Source of the DNA: Manihot esculenta
Taxonomy: Eukaryota; Streptophyta; Magnoliopsida; Malpighiales; Euphorbiaceae
NCBI RefSeq assembly: GCF_001659605.2
Contig: NC_035166.2
Span: 18,617,279 to 18,681,278, forward strand
Reading direction: 5' to 3'
DNA length: 64,000 bases
Shown: piece by piece, positions 33,911 to 44,910 of the stretch
Layout of the letters: the number at the start of each line of letters is the position of its first letter
How positions within the stretch are numbered: position 1 is the first letter of the stretch
Notes under the pieces: model-generated
Seen by the model: only the letters and a program-made list of their open reading frames with translations
The model's database searches: none
What the model was told of the DNA's origin: nothing
Position numbers and translations under genes: made by a program

Positions 33911-36819
33911 CTAATGAGATGAGCCTCTACCGAATGGTCTTAAGGTGCCTTTTATGTCCTCCAAGGTCCACCCAATTGCTTTCTTGTGTTTCCTCAATAC
34001 CTTTAGGAGGCTTTCTTTTTCTTCTTGGCTCAATTGATTGGAAATTATGACTAAAAGTGTTTTTCTAGCCCCCAAGTAGGCGTATTTGAGGTGCCCTGGT
34101 AGTGGTTTCAGATCTAGTGCAGTTGCTGTCTGATCTGGTGCTTGCTGTCTGCTCACTGATTTGGGCAGATCATGATCTACATGTTCTGGTGATTTGGTCA
34201 AATCACCCCTTGTTATGTTTGTCTGCTCTAGTGATTTGGGCAAGTCAGGATCTGCCTGTTCTGGTGATATGGGCAAATCACCTGTAGTCAGCAAGGTGCA
34301 GAATGCTATCTCTCCTGCATCTGTGTTGGTGCTGCTGCTGTCCATTTCTTCTTGCCTGCATAAACCAGCACTAAGTAGGTTATCTTGATCAAAATCAAAA
34401 ATTTCTTGACTTAAATCATCAATAATATCAAGGCCATAAACATGAGACACATCATTGGAAAATTTCATGGCATCATAAACATTAAACTTGATAACTTCCC
34501 CTTCAAATTCCATAGTCAATGTGCCATCATGCACATCAATTTTGGTTCTGGCTGTGCTCAAGAATGGTCTTCCAAGTAGGATGTCAGAGGTTGTGTTGCC
34601 CTTATCTTCCTCCATGTCAATTACATAAAAATCTGCTGGGAAGACTAGTTTGTCAACTTGTACCAACACATCTTCTAGGACTCCCTTGGGGTAGACAACA
34701 GATCGATCGGCCAATTGGATCACTATGCTGGTGCCCTTGAGTGTACCTGCATTCAACAAGTTAAAAATGGAAAGTGGCATGACATTAATTGAAGCTCCAA
34801 GATCACACATGGCCTTCTTTATCCCCACATTGCCTATTTTGCATGAAACGGCAAACATTCCTCTATCCTTGCATTTGATTGGAAACTTTCTTTGGATGAC
34901 AGTTGAAACACACTCCCCCACACTTGCTTTTTCACGTTCAGCAAGTTTCCTTCAGTTGGTGCATAGCTCTTTGAGAAACTTGGCATACCTTGAAATTTGC
35001 TTTACAGCATCCAATAGAGGAATGTTGATCTCTACCTTGTGGAGTGTCTCAAGTATTTCTTTCTCCTCTTTCTCCTTTTGGGATCTTGCAAATCTTCTTG
35101 GGAAGGGGGGAGGTACCTTAAATTTCTCCACTGGTTGCTGTTCTGCCTTGGTCTGCTTGGAGCTGGATTCTGCCTGGGTTGTTGATTTGGGCAAATCAAC
35201 TTCTGCCTTCTCTGGTGATTTGGGCAAATCACCACTGCTGGGCAGTACTGTCTGTCCATCGATTGGGTCCGTGATTTGGGCAGATCGATGACCCTGATCA
35301 CTTTCTGGCAGATTTTCGTCCGTGACCTGTTTTTGCTTTTGCTCAGCCCTGCTGTCTTGCAGCTCTTTTCCACTCCTCAATGTGATGGCACTAGCATTCT
35401 GCCTCGGGTTTATCTCAGTTTGGGAGGGCAAACAACAACTTACCTGTGCTAGCAATCTGGTTGTGCTGGATTCTCCTCTCTCATGCTGTTTGGGCAAACA
35501 ACAATCTGCTTGTTGCTTCTCTGCTGGCTGTTCAGGTGAACAGTATTTTGCCTTTGTTGTTTGTTTGGGGGCTGGTTCTGGAATTTTTTTGGTAAAAATT
35601 TTTGGTTTTTAGGCTGGTTCGGTTACAGCAGCTTGCATATTGTATTCTGCTATATCAGCAGTTGTTTGGGCAAACACAACAGTGGGCTATGCTAGTTCAG
35701 CAAGGGGTTGGTCTATTTTAGAAATTTCAGCAGGTTCTGGTTCAGTTGGGGCACTTCCAACAGTTGCTAGTTTATGGACAGCAGCAGGGGATGTAACAGG
35801 TACTTCGGCTAGTGCTGATTTGCAGGCAGCAGTGGTTGTGGCAGTTTGACAACAGTTACTTTCTCTGTTTTCAGCAACTTGGACAGCAGCAAATTCTGTA
35901 ATTTCTGGTGTAATTTTGACAGTTTCAGCAAGTAGACAGCAGTTGCTGTCTCTATCTTCAGCGGCTTGGACAGCAGCAAAGTCTGAATTTTTTACAGCAG
36001 GTGCTGCAATATTTTCAGCAGCAGCAGTATGTATTGCTGTCTCTTGGATGGCAGAAGCTTCTACAAGTGCTGTTTGGACAGCAGCTGGTTCAACAATTTT
36101 GCAGCTCGTTCTTGTGACAGATTCAACAGGTATAGCAGTAAGTACTGCAGTGTTTTTTGCACCAAATAAAGTAACATATGAAGCAAATTCAGCAGCTGGT
36201 TCAGCTTCAAGTGCAGTTGCGATTTGTGCAGCAGACTCAGCAGCTCGTTCTGTTTCTTGGGAACTTTCATCATCAGCCTTGACATCTTGAACCTCTTCCT
36301 CTCTTCTCAATATATGTGCATTCACTGAGTTGATCATGTGATCCACTTGCTGTTGGAGAATTTGCCCAGAAATTTCCAATGTCCTCATCATCTCTTCAAG
36401 TTGCATATTGGAGTTTTGAGGTGTTGCTTGGGTTTGATAGTTTTGGTAGTAGTTAGCCCTTCCATAGCCATAATTTGGGTGGTCCCTCCAATATGGATTG
36501 TAGGTATCAAGGTAGGGATCATGTCTTGGCTGGCTATTGAATCCTCCAAAGGTATGTACTTGCTGGTAATCCTCATAAAGTGTAGGACATCATTCAGTTG
36601 GGTGTCCTACATATGTGCAAATCCCACATGGTCTGATTCGCTGAAGTTGTTGAACTTGTTGAGCTTGACCTATACCATAATTTCTCATAATAGAGGTTAG
36701 TTCAAAAATTTGAGAAGAGAGAAAAGACATACTTACCGTAGCCATGCCTGTAAGGTCTTGGCAGTGCGTTCAATTTCTGGATCATAAAGAAGAGCTTCTT
36801 TACGATCAGCCCTGGTCAA
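33911..36819 (-). pseudogene. gag-protease remnant of F2
   Basis: The gag start seen in G and J as ATG is TTG here (36817-36819). The capsid domain is missing: the N-terminus jumps straight to the spacer before the zinc knuckle. The knuckle (CGICTYVGHPTE, near 36600-36640) is followed by a stop. An Ala/Glu/Thr-rich frame of 239 codons (35687-36406) follows, with internal repeats (FAAVQ... twice). A further frame at 34952-35497 ends at TGA (34952-34954) and continues as a protease-like segment to 33911 with DLGASINVMPLS and ILLGRPFLSTARTKIDVHDG. It ends in the pre-RT segment (HKKAIGWTLEDIKG), then stops. RT, RNase H and integrase are absent. DLPKSPE-type repeats in this frame are encoded by the TGATTTGGGCAAATCA palindromes. 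Confidence 0.85.
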
Positions 36820-36848
36820 AAAAGGAAAATACGTTAGTTAGATCAAAT

Positions 36849-36865
36849 CCCCGGCAACGGCGCCA
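36849..36865 (-). other. Primer binding site, tRNA-Asp type (element F2)
   Basis: CCCCGGCAACGGCGCCA on the plus strand is identical to the 3' end of plant tRNA-Asp(GUC), so the element-sense strand is its exact complement. It lies five bases from the LTR. Confidence 0.93.
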
Positions 36866-36870
36866 ATTTT

Positions 36871-38282
36871 TGATAGCGGTTATCGAAACCGTAAAAAATA
36901 AACCTATTATCAACCAACAAAATAATTTGCAGATAGTGGCAATAGGGTCGAACCACAGGGATTTGACACTACAAATTTTCCTATTAATGACTTGGACAAA
37001 TAACAAAAGTAAATAAAAGAGGGCGGGTTTGTTTTGAAGAGTTAAAGCTGAATAAAAGAAAGCAGTAATTAAATGAGTAAATCAACGGGAGAAGGATTCT
37101 AGTTGAAGCATGGATCTAATTCAGTTCGTTTAGAATTGATCATTGATCTTTTTGATACTCTTATTTATTTCAATAAGTTAATTTAGGACGTGGAAGACGC
37201 TTCTCACAATCCAAATTCCTCCTTAATTTTAGTTTGATTAGGAAACGTTCGCTAATCAAACTCTAGTTAACAAGTTGCAAAGAAACGTCCTTGGGGCTTT
37301 TAGCATCGAACAACTGTTAACTGCATTAGGACTTAAAGAAACCCAACTCTAACCTTGCCAACCGCGTGGTCAAGTTTAGATTATGCAACTGATTATACTT
37401 GTGTTTAAACAATCTAAGCAATTACGGACTTAAATTATTGAAATAATATATTACTCAAGCAATTAAAAACAACAGGCCTTAATTGATTCTAAAAGCAAAG
37501 CAATAATTATAGAAAGATCAAGTTGCATAAATATTGAAAGTAAACAAGAGTTTAATAATGGAGTTTTAGATCTCCCAATTCATCACAAATCTGAAATTTC
37601 CCAACTTCAACTAGAAAGGAAAAGTGTTTAGCCACTCACGGTGGACAAAATACACAAAAAGAGGAGAAGAAAGGAAGATGGAGAGTGGCTGCTGAATTTC
37701 CGCAGTGATTCCGAAGAGATTCTGCAGAGGAACTGATGCAGAGATGCCCTGCTGGTCTAGATGTTGTCCTCTTTATAGGTGGAGAGTCCAAATTCAATTA
37801 GGGTTAGGAGATCCCAATTTTGACTTGGTCTTTGTGATATTTAATTCCTCATTTGTCTTTGAATTTTATTGTGGATGGAATTCCTTTGGTGAAAGATATT
37901 CCCGTGGCTCTTGGGACTGATCTGATGGTGTTTGAAATGGATTTGGACTTCTTTGCTTTTGAATTTCAGTTTTCTGCACTTTTTCCGCTTCTACTGTCTC
38001 TCTGCGTCAATGTGATTTGGGCGGGTGATTTGGGCAGATCACTTGCCCAAATCGTTTCTGTGTGTTGCCTCCAGATTTCTGCCTTAGCTTTCTGCTTCTG
38101 ATTTCTGCGGGTGATTTGGCCAAATCACTTTGACCCAATCACTTTTCCAGCTTTTTTTGCACTTTTTCTCAAACTTTCCATTTTCTTCTTTTTCTACAAA
38201 AACATAACAAAAACATAAATTAAGCTAGAAAAATATGTAATTAATCAATGATAAATATAATAAAAATGTGGCTGCTTGATCA
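36871..38282 (-). repeat. 5' LTR of element F2
   Basis: Matches 31390-32806 with scattered differences and a small deletion near the right end. It holds a perfect palindrome GTGATTTGGCCAAATCAC (38111-38128) and CTTTATA (37771-37777), a TATA box in element sense. Confidence 0.92.
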
Positions 38283-38506
38283 AATATAAGGTCGAACCAC
38301 AGGGATTTGACACCAAGGATCTTCCTAATAATGACTAAGGCAAATAAATAACAAATAAGTAAAGTAGGGGGGTTTGTTTTGATGATTTAAATCTAAAAAG
38401 CAAAAAAGAGCAATAATTTAAATAAATGAGAATTTTAATGGGAAAGAGATTCTAGTTGAAGTATGAGTCTATTTCAGCTTGTTCAGAATTGATCATTGAT
38501 TATCTA
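38283..38506 (-). repeat. First LTR of element G, left piece
   Basis: Matches 46610-46835 of G's other LTR, starting about 75 bases inside it; the true terminus is missing. It is cut by element H at 38507 and resumes at 42812. Confidence 0.87.
38502..38506. repeat. Target site duplication ATCTA, left copy (element H)
   Basis: ATCTA precedes TGTAACAGCCC and recurs at 42807-42811 after TATTACA. The uninterrupted LTR at 46538 shows the joined sequence TTATCTAAGAC. Confidence 0.93.
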
Positions 38507-38611
38507 TGTAACAGCCCGGACGTGACCCCCGGCACTGTTACCGTTCACGGCCCAGGGCTATCCCTCGCCTGGCCTCTTGCCACCTCGGGCTTTCCCACCA
38601 CAACACTGGAA
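38507..38611 (-). other. Unmatched left terminus of element H
   Basis: About 105 GC-rich bases starting TGTAACAGCCCGGACGTGAC. The right LTR starts TGTAACAGCCCGGAAACCG, so the two share only about 14 bases. This could be a fragment of a different chromovirus LTR joined by template switching, or the edge of a large deletion. Confidence 0.65.
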
Positions 38612-39196
38612 CACCCCAGGGTGAGGTATTAGGTCGGATAAAACCCCTTGTCTACCAAGTCTCACAACTGCTCTGACTACTACCTCTCTCTATGCAGGCG
38701 CCATCCTGTAGGGGAGAATAGAAATGGTTCTGGGTCCAGACACCACTCCTATACTCAACTCTAACTCCCTGATTCGACTAACACTGAGGCTGGTTCCCTG
38801 ACCTGACTGCTAAACTCTCACACAAGAGCTAGAACCCTCTGAAAACCCCTCCTACGTACCCTACGAACCTGACAGGCTGATATCAAACCTCTAGGCATCC
38901 CTACTGTGTTCCCTCAGAAGAAAACCTCTGACCCATCCTGTCCTCTGAACCTGACTACTTTGTCTCTGCAGACTCGGTAGCACCACGAGTAGAAAACCAA
39001 TCCATCCCTCGATTGACGTCCAGACAGTCAAGTCTAGGACCTCAAAGTTGGGTGGAAGGCATCTACGCTCAACTGACACAGAACTGAACCGGCAGACTGA
39101 CTCCGTCACAGATGGATCACACTCGGTTCCATTGACCAAAGAGAACACTCTAGCCCAGAAGCTATCAACTCAACCTCTCGACGGCTCCTAGAGCAA
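38612..39196 (-). pseudogene. Protease and start of RT of element H, decayed
   Basis: Readable traces of the same protease and linker region as in E: CDPSVTESVC near 39110 and FLLREHSRDA near 38900. At the left is the beginning of RT (the segment equivalent to 23331-23400 in E). Several frameshifts and stops are present, and the DPGA active site segment is eroded. No product is expected. Confidence 0.8.
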
Positions 39197-40033
39197 CTAA
39201 AGAAAGAGAAAGACACTAGGGTTCACAAAAACATACACATCAGAACTTTCAAAAGTGAGCGTACCTGACACCACCATGTTCGATGTGTCTGCCTCTTGCT
39301 GAGCTTGGGTGAAGATCCGAGCTGGAGCTGACGGACCTTCTTCACGGAAACCTGAGGAATGAGGGGCTGACCCTCTTCCTCTGCCTCGACCACTAACCTG
39401 AAACACGGCTGAAGCTGCTGGCTGAGACTGTGCTACCCAGGGCACAGTAGGACACTCACGTGCTATGTGTCCTTCCTGCCCGCACCTGTAACAAGCTGTA
39501 GTTCCCACTCGACAGACTCCCTTGTGCGGCCTTCCGCACCTCAAGCACCTTGAACTGCCTGAGCCAGAGCTTGAGCCACCAAAACCCAGACTAGCCTTCA
39601 ACCGATTCCACAACTTGCTCTTCTTTGACCTTCTCAGGCCTCTGTTCCCCTTTTTAGTGGTGTTTCCCCACCTTTTATCTCTTGAGGCAGCAGTACTTAG
39701 AGTGGAGGGATCAATCCCCCCTGAACCTGAGATCCTGGAATCCTGAGTCTGAGCATCCTCCTGAGAATCTCCCATGCCTTCCTCTGGCACTCTGATTCCC
39801 AAACTAACATCCCTTCTCTGAACCTCCAACTCTACTTCCCTCATACTAGCTGACATCCTTCTTGGAGCCATTCCTTCTCTGCTTACATCAAAAGACCTTC
39901 CAGGGTCCCTTAATGTTCCCCATCTGCTGACTCCCCATGACTGCGCTCTTGGCAGAGCAGGAGGAAAGGTGTCCATACCTTCCCTCTTAGATGGAACTCC
40001 AGTCGATTCCACAGATCGACGAGCACCTCGCAT
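39197..40033 (-). pseudogene. gag of element H lacking the capsid core
   Basis: The start MRGARRSVES (ATG at 40031-40033) is homologous to E and A. After about 100 residues it jumps to the segment just before the zinc fingers (GSGGIDPSTLSTAAS), so the tyrosine-rich region and the whole capsid core are deleted in frame. The two Cys motifs (CLRCGRPHKGVC and [14 protein letters not shown]) are intact. The frame runs into the decayed protease and ends at 39197. It could be a nucleic-acid-binding fragment, but a role is unproven. Confidence 0.82.
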
Positions 40034-40316
40034 TCTGGCTCCTCTGAAGAACAACACACAAGCATACAAACAATCATTAGCATCATACGGTTCATATGAA
40101 AACACATGAACCTGCAACATACATAGCATACATAACATATCATACATAACATTAATGCACATGCATAAACTCATGGCATTCCACATCATCATCATACAAG
40201 ACAGGACTCAACATCCTATCCTAGTGGACATGATTCTTCCTATTGTGCTTGCCCTTCTATGACCTCTAAGCCAACCTCTTTCCGATGTGCAACACACCGT
40301 ACTCTCGAGGCCCAAA

Positions 40317-40328
40317 GCTCTGATACCA
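40317..40328 (-). other. Primer binding site, tRNA-Met type (element H)
   Basis: GCTCTGATACCA on the plus strand, three bases from the 5' LTR at 40332. The 40034-40316 interval is leader homologous to E's. Confidence 0.92.
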
Positions 40329-40331
40329 CTC

Positions 40332-42806
40332 TGTAACAGCCCGGAAACCGATACCCTACCGTAACGGCCCGAACCGCCACCGGCGCTAGGATCCAGATCG
40401 GCTTAAGGCCGCCGGGACCCGTAGCAAGCCAAACATACCTCCTATCACCTGGTTAAATCCCATACATGATCAAAACTTAAACATAAAAACTAAAACATCT
40501 GATGTACTAACCGAACCTGACCTGTATGCGACGTGACTGAAAACATAAAAGGACCCCTCCTACTAGAGCCCTCATCAAAACTCTAGCTGGGTCTACATAA
40601 TATACATCAAGCCGGAGTCACATCCAAAGAATCAAACCTAACCTGTGCATGCATCAAACCACAACACAAGACCTCCACTAGGGTCCTCATCCATTACCAT
40701 AGCGTGGTAAACAACACATGCGACCAGATTAGTGCAAACACCACTCAACATCTAAAACATTACATACATCATGTATTAAACAGGGACTAACCAAGTCTTA
40801 GGGCCAAGCACAGTTCTAATCCATAAACATAACTCCGCTTCACTTTATATTACATTCTCTTACAAATCATTATATCACTTTATAATACATGTCCACACTA
40901 AAAGTACTAAACTAATACTATTACAAAAGCAAAGCCTTTACTCTTGAGACTTCCCGATCAACCTCAAACCTGCAACACTGGGGTTAGGGGAGAGGGGTGA
41001 GCTAAAAAGCCCAGTGAGTAGAAATAGAGAAAACAGTTCATTAATTACATGCTTTCATGAAATGCGTCACAGCACAAACAAATCATATCACGGATTGGAC
41101 CTAACCCCAAAACATCCCTAAGCTATTTGCCCGGCCACCGTAGAGGGCACCACAGGACTTCGTAATGCCTAGCCCAGCCAAGTCTTATCCATTGGGCTAG
41201 TGGGGTCGTCCTTGATCCAATCTCCATCAACAGTAAATGATGCAATGCTTCATATTTGTGTAACTAGTGCAATCAACCTATTACATATAAACATGATGCA
41301 TGAGCATGCTTTAGGCATTTGATTTCATAAAATAAAGATTAAGTTTAGTTCTACTCACCTCTGGCAGACGCTGAACTGACTCTGCAACTGCTAACACTGA
41401 TGGCCTCCTCGATCCCTCGGGTCCGATCCTACACAGGTGGACTCGAATGAGGTGCCAACACACTCTAAACAACTGCTCAAAAACCCTCTAAAACATCACT
41501 TAAACATGCATAGAAAACAACCTTGAAAAGGCTGGACAGGGCACTTTCGGCGGCACCTTCGGCGGCCGAACCCTCTCTCCAGAGACGAAACTCGGGCACC
41601 TTCGGCGGCCGAAAGTCCCACTCCAGAGATGAAAGTCAGGCACTTTCGGCGGCCGAACCTTCCTTCGGCGGCTGAAAGTCTGCTTTCAAGCCAAAACTCA
41701 ACTTTCGGGGGCAAGGTTAGGCGGCCAAACCATGCATCCATAGGCAGGTTCGGCGGCCGAAACCACCTTCGGCGGCCGAACCTGAGTTCTTCCCAGAAGG
41801 GCAGAACTCAGCTTCTCATGCATTCAAGCCTCCCAAACCTTCCAAACACCCCAAAACAAGCACCCAACTTTACCAAAACATGCATAAACCCTTAACCATG
41901 CACAAAGGAGCTTAATAGCTTGATTAAACTCCAAAAACAACATCAAAACATACATAGATAGCTTGTGACCCACATAGGCCAAAACCATCAAAACAACCCA
42001 AATCCTCACATACTCTCTCCCCATCATTCATACTCACTCCCACATGCATAACCTAGCCTAAACATTCAACATAACATCATATAAACATACATGAGCACAA
42101 AACCCACATAAAGCCTAACATGCATATCTACCTATTAAAACCTTCATAAAACTTTAAAAGACAGTAGGAAAGCAAAGATCTACACTTACCTCTTGAAGAT
42201 CGAGGGTTGCGTGATCTCTAACTCGGAGGTGTGGAGAATCCAAGCTCCAAAAACTCCAAGCTCCCAAAACTTCGATCTAAGCTTTAAAACTCTTCAAAAT
42301 AACCATAAAACTCATGAAAACATGAAGGAGATGAAGAAAAACATGAAAACGGCCAAGGGAGGACAAAAACTCACCTGAGCTCGAGAATGGGGAGAAAACT
42401 CGCCCATTTCCGATCTGAGGGCCCTTTGTAGGTGGCCTGGTCGAAGACCTTCGGCAGCCTAACGTGCCCCCTAAACTCATGCATGTCCGGCGGCCGAACT
42501 TGACTTTCGGCGGCCGAACCTTGGCTCATTCAAACAAGACTTTCGGAGGCCAAAGGCGCTCCCGAAGCCTTTCCATGTTCGGCGGCCGAACTTCACTTTC
42601 GGCGGCCGAACCTGGCAAATGCCTCCTTGGTCTTTTCTTTTCAAAACTCAATTCTTTTTCATTTAAAACCATAAAATCAGTAAAAACATTTTAGAAAACA
42701 CATTTTACCCCTCTAGAAGCCTCTGGCATCTTCAGAATTCTCGATTCCAACGGAGATTTCGCCGGAAGGTAGAGATTCCGATGCCGGAATCTAGCCGGGT
42801 ATTACA
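40332..42806 (-). repeat. 5' LTR of element H (2475 bp)
   Basis: Starts TGTAACAGCCCGG and ends GGGTATTACA. Clusters of TTCGGCGGCCGAA lie at about 41543-41785 and 42445-42615 (exact copy 42506-42518). The place of the TATA box in E reads CCCTTTGTAGG here, so the promoter looks degraded. The internal tandem repeat of A and E is reduced to a diverged remnant near 41130. Confidence 0.9.
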
Positions 42807-42811
42807 ATCTA
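42807..42811. repeat. Target site duplication ATCTA, right copy (element H)
   Basis: Matches 38502-38506. Confidence 0.93.
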
Positions 42812-44010
42812 AGACTCTTATTTTATTTCAATAAATTAGTTTTGGTTGTGGAAGACGCTTCTCACAACTAAATTCCTCCATAGTTCTAGTTTGATTAGGA
42901 AACATTCGCTAATCAAACACTAATCAACAAGTTGCCAAGGAACGTCCTTGGGGCATTTAGCATCGAACAACTGTTGACTGCATTAAGACTTAGAGAAACC
43001 CAATTCTATCCTTGCCAACCGCGTGGTCAAGTCTAGATTATGCAACTGATTATATTTGTGTTCAAATAATCTAAGCAATTACAGACCTAAATCATTCAAA
43101 CAATTTATTACTCAAGTAATTTAAAAGCAATGGGCCCTTATTGATTCTAAAAGCAAAGTAATAATTATAGAAAAGATCAAGTTGCATAAATATTGAAAGC
43201 AAATAAGAGTTTAACAATGGAGTCTTAAATCTCCCAATTCATCACAAATCTGAATTTCCTCAACTTCAACTAGAAAAGAATGAATTTAGCAACTCATGGT
43301 GGTCAAAATACACAAAAGAAAGAAGAAAGGAAGAGAAGAAGAGTCTGCTGTAATTCTGCAGAATTTCCGAGGAGGAGAAGATGCTCTGCTGGTTTGATTG
43401 CTGTCCATTTTATAGGTGGAGAGTCCAGGTTCAATTAGGGTTTGGAATCCCTATTTTGACTTGCTCCTTGTAGTCTTTAATTCCTCTTTTGTCTTTGAAT
43501 TTTGTTGTAGATGGAATTCTTTTGGTTGAAAGATCTCCTCGTGGCTTTTGGATTTGAGCTGGCAGTGTTTGAAGTGGTTTTAGGCTTCTCCACTTTCAAA
43601 TTTGATTTTCTGCACAATTTTTCCCGCTTCTGCTGTCTTTCTGTGTCAAAGTGATTTGGGCGGGTGATTTGGGCAGATCGCTTGCCCCAATCACTTCTGA
43701 AAATTCACTTCCAGGTTTTTTTGCCTCAGCTCGATTTCTCTGCTTCCTCTGTCTGATTTGGCCAAATTGCTTTGACCCAATCACTTTCCTGTGAGACAGT
43801 TCCAGGTATCTGCTTCAGCTCGATTTGGACAGTGATTTGGCCAAATCACTTTGACCCAATCACTTTTCCATCTTTTTCTGCACTTTTTCTTCAACTTTCC
43901 ATTTTCTTCCTTTTCTACAAAAACATAACAAAAACATAAATTAAGCTAGAAAAATGTGTAATTAAACAGAAATAAATATGATAAAAATGTGGCTAAATTA
44001 TGGTTGATCA
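42812..44010 (-). repeat. First LTR of element G, right piece
   Basis: Continues the LTR after H and ends GGTTGATCA. Relative to the second LTR it has about 80 extra bases near 43720-43810, a local duplication of the palindrome-bearing segment. Exact GTGATTTGGCCAAATCAC lies at 43832-43849. Confidence 0.9.
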
Positions 44011-44910
44011 AATACCCCCACACCTAACTTTTTGCTTGTCCTCAAGCAACAAACAACTTAGTCAATCAAGCCCCTTTTTCTTTTGAGCGTAAGTACCACT
44101 TAATCAGCCTCCCCTAGACTCCTAAATTGAAGTGTCATAGTATGGAGTACATGCACTAAGGTTGTTCTTTCTTTTCCTTGTTTCCTTTCACCTACCATGA
44201 TCAAGAGAAAGGTTTTTGGTTCCATCATGCTTATTCTTTTGTTTTAAGTTTGATGCAACCCTCTAAGAGTAACTTGCCCTTGTTTTTAAACACACTTTTT
44301 ATTCAGCAGCACTTTTTCTTTGTTCTTGCCTGAAAAAGTCACTAACCTTTTTATGCGAAGGTGCATATTGGTGATACCCACCCCCGGTTACTCAGTTAGT
44401 CACTTGTTCAAGTGGCTACTAGCTCTGTTCATAGCTTATTTGACCATTGGAACAGGTTTATGATTTGTGCTTTGTGCTGGTTTTCCTTTTTCTTTTCTTT
44501 TCATAATAGTTTGGGCAAATCAGCTCATAGGGGGTTACACTAACTTTTTATTTGCATGCATTTATATTTTTATTTTCCTTGACCACAGCAAATTTAAGGA
44601 TTCAATTTTAAGAAAAGAACTTCCTAAGTGAAGGTAGCACACTGTAAGTGATTCAATTTAGGCTTAAAGGGGTGGCAAATTAATGGGGTCATGGGATAAG
44701 AAGCTCTTTTAACCTTGTTATCTTTGCTGGTTACTGTTTCTGCCTTTGACTAGATTCTGCCTGATCTGTTGATTTGGGCAGATCGAATTCTGCCTTCTCT
44801 GGCGATTTGGGCAGATCGCTGCTGGGCAGCTCAGTCTGCCTTGCGATTGGGTCAGTGATTTGGACAGATCGACCGCCCTGATCACTTTCTGGCAGATTTT
44901 CTTCCATGGC
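44011..44910 (-). other. 3' untranslated region of element G
   Basis: Polypurine tract complement and the 7-bp hairpin (TTGCTTG-TCCT-CAAGCAA, about 44030-44047) lie beside the LTR. A non-coding tail runs to about 44730. From there to 44910 is the out-of-frame end of gag with DLPKSPE-type repeats. The second hairpin module found in B, F2 and J is missing, lost with the pol deletion. Confidence 0.8.

Larger units (their letters stand above)
31390..38282 (-). mobile_element. Element F2: Athila-like element with deleted gag capsid and pol
   Basis: LTRs are at 31390-32806 (1417 bp) and 36871-38282 (1412 bp), a tRNA-Asp primer site at 36849-36865, a polypurine tract beside the left LTR, and a 4 kb interior. 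The flanks do not match: the left five bases are ATTTT and the right five AATAT. They belong to different LTR families, so one end has been rearranged since insertion. It has no reverse transcriptase or integrase. Confidence 0.87.
38507..42806 (-). mobile_element. Element H: deleted chromovirus inserted in LTR of G
   Basis: The 4.3 kb element is flanked by ATCTA. Its right LTR (40332-42806) is full, with a tRNA-Met primer site beside it. The left end starts TGTAACAGCCCGGACGTG but follows the LTR for only about a dozen bases. It then runs through about 90 bases unlike the right LTR, and from about 38612 enters RT and protease remnants. The element lacks most of pol and nearly all of the 3' LTR. 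A matched duplication shows both ends are original, which makes the unmatched left end notable. Confidence 0.85.

Noticed and set aside
35687..36406. A host gene encoding an alanine-rich protein
   Set aside because: Its first residues (MQLEEMMRTLEISGQ) match the gag tail of element B (MHLEEMMKTLANSVQ), so it is retrotransposon gag.
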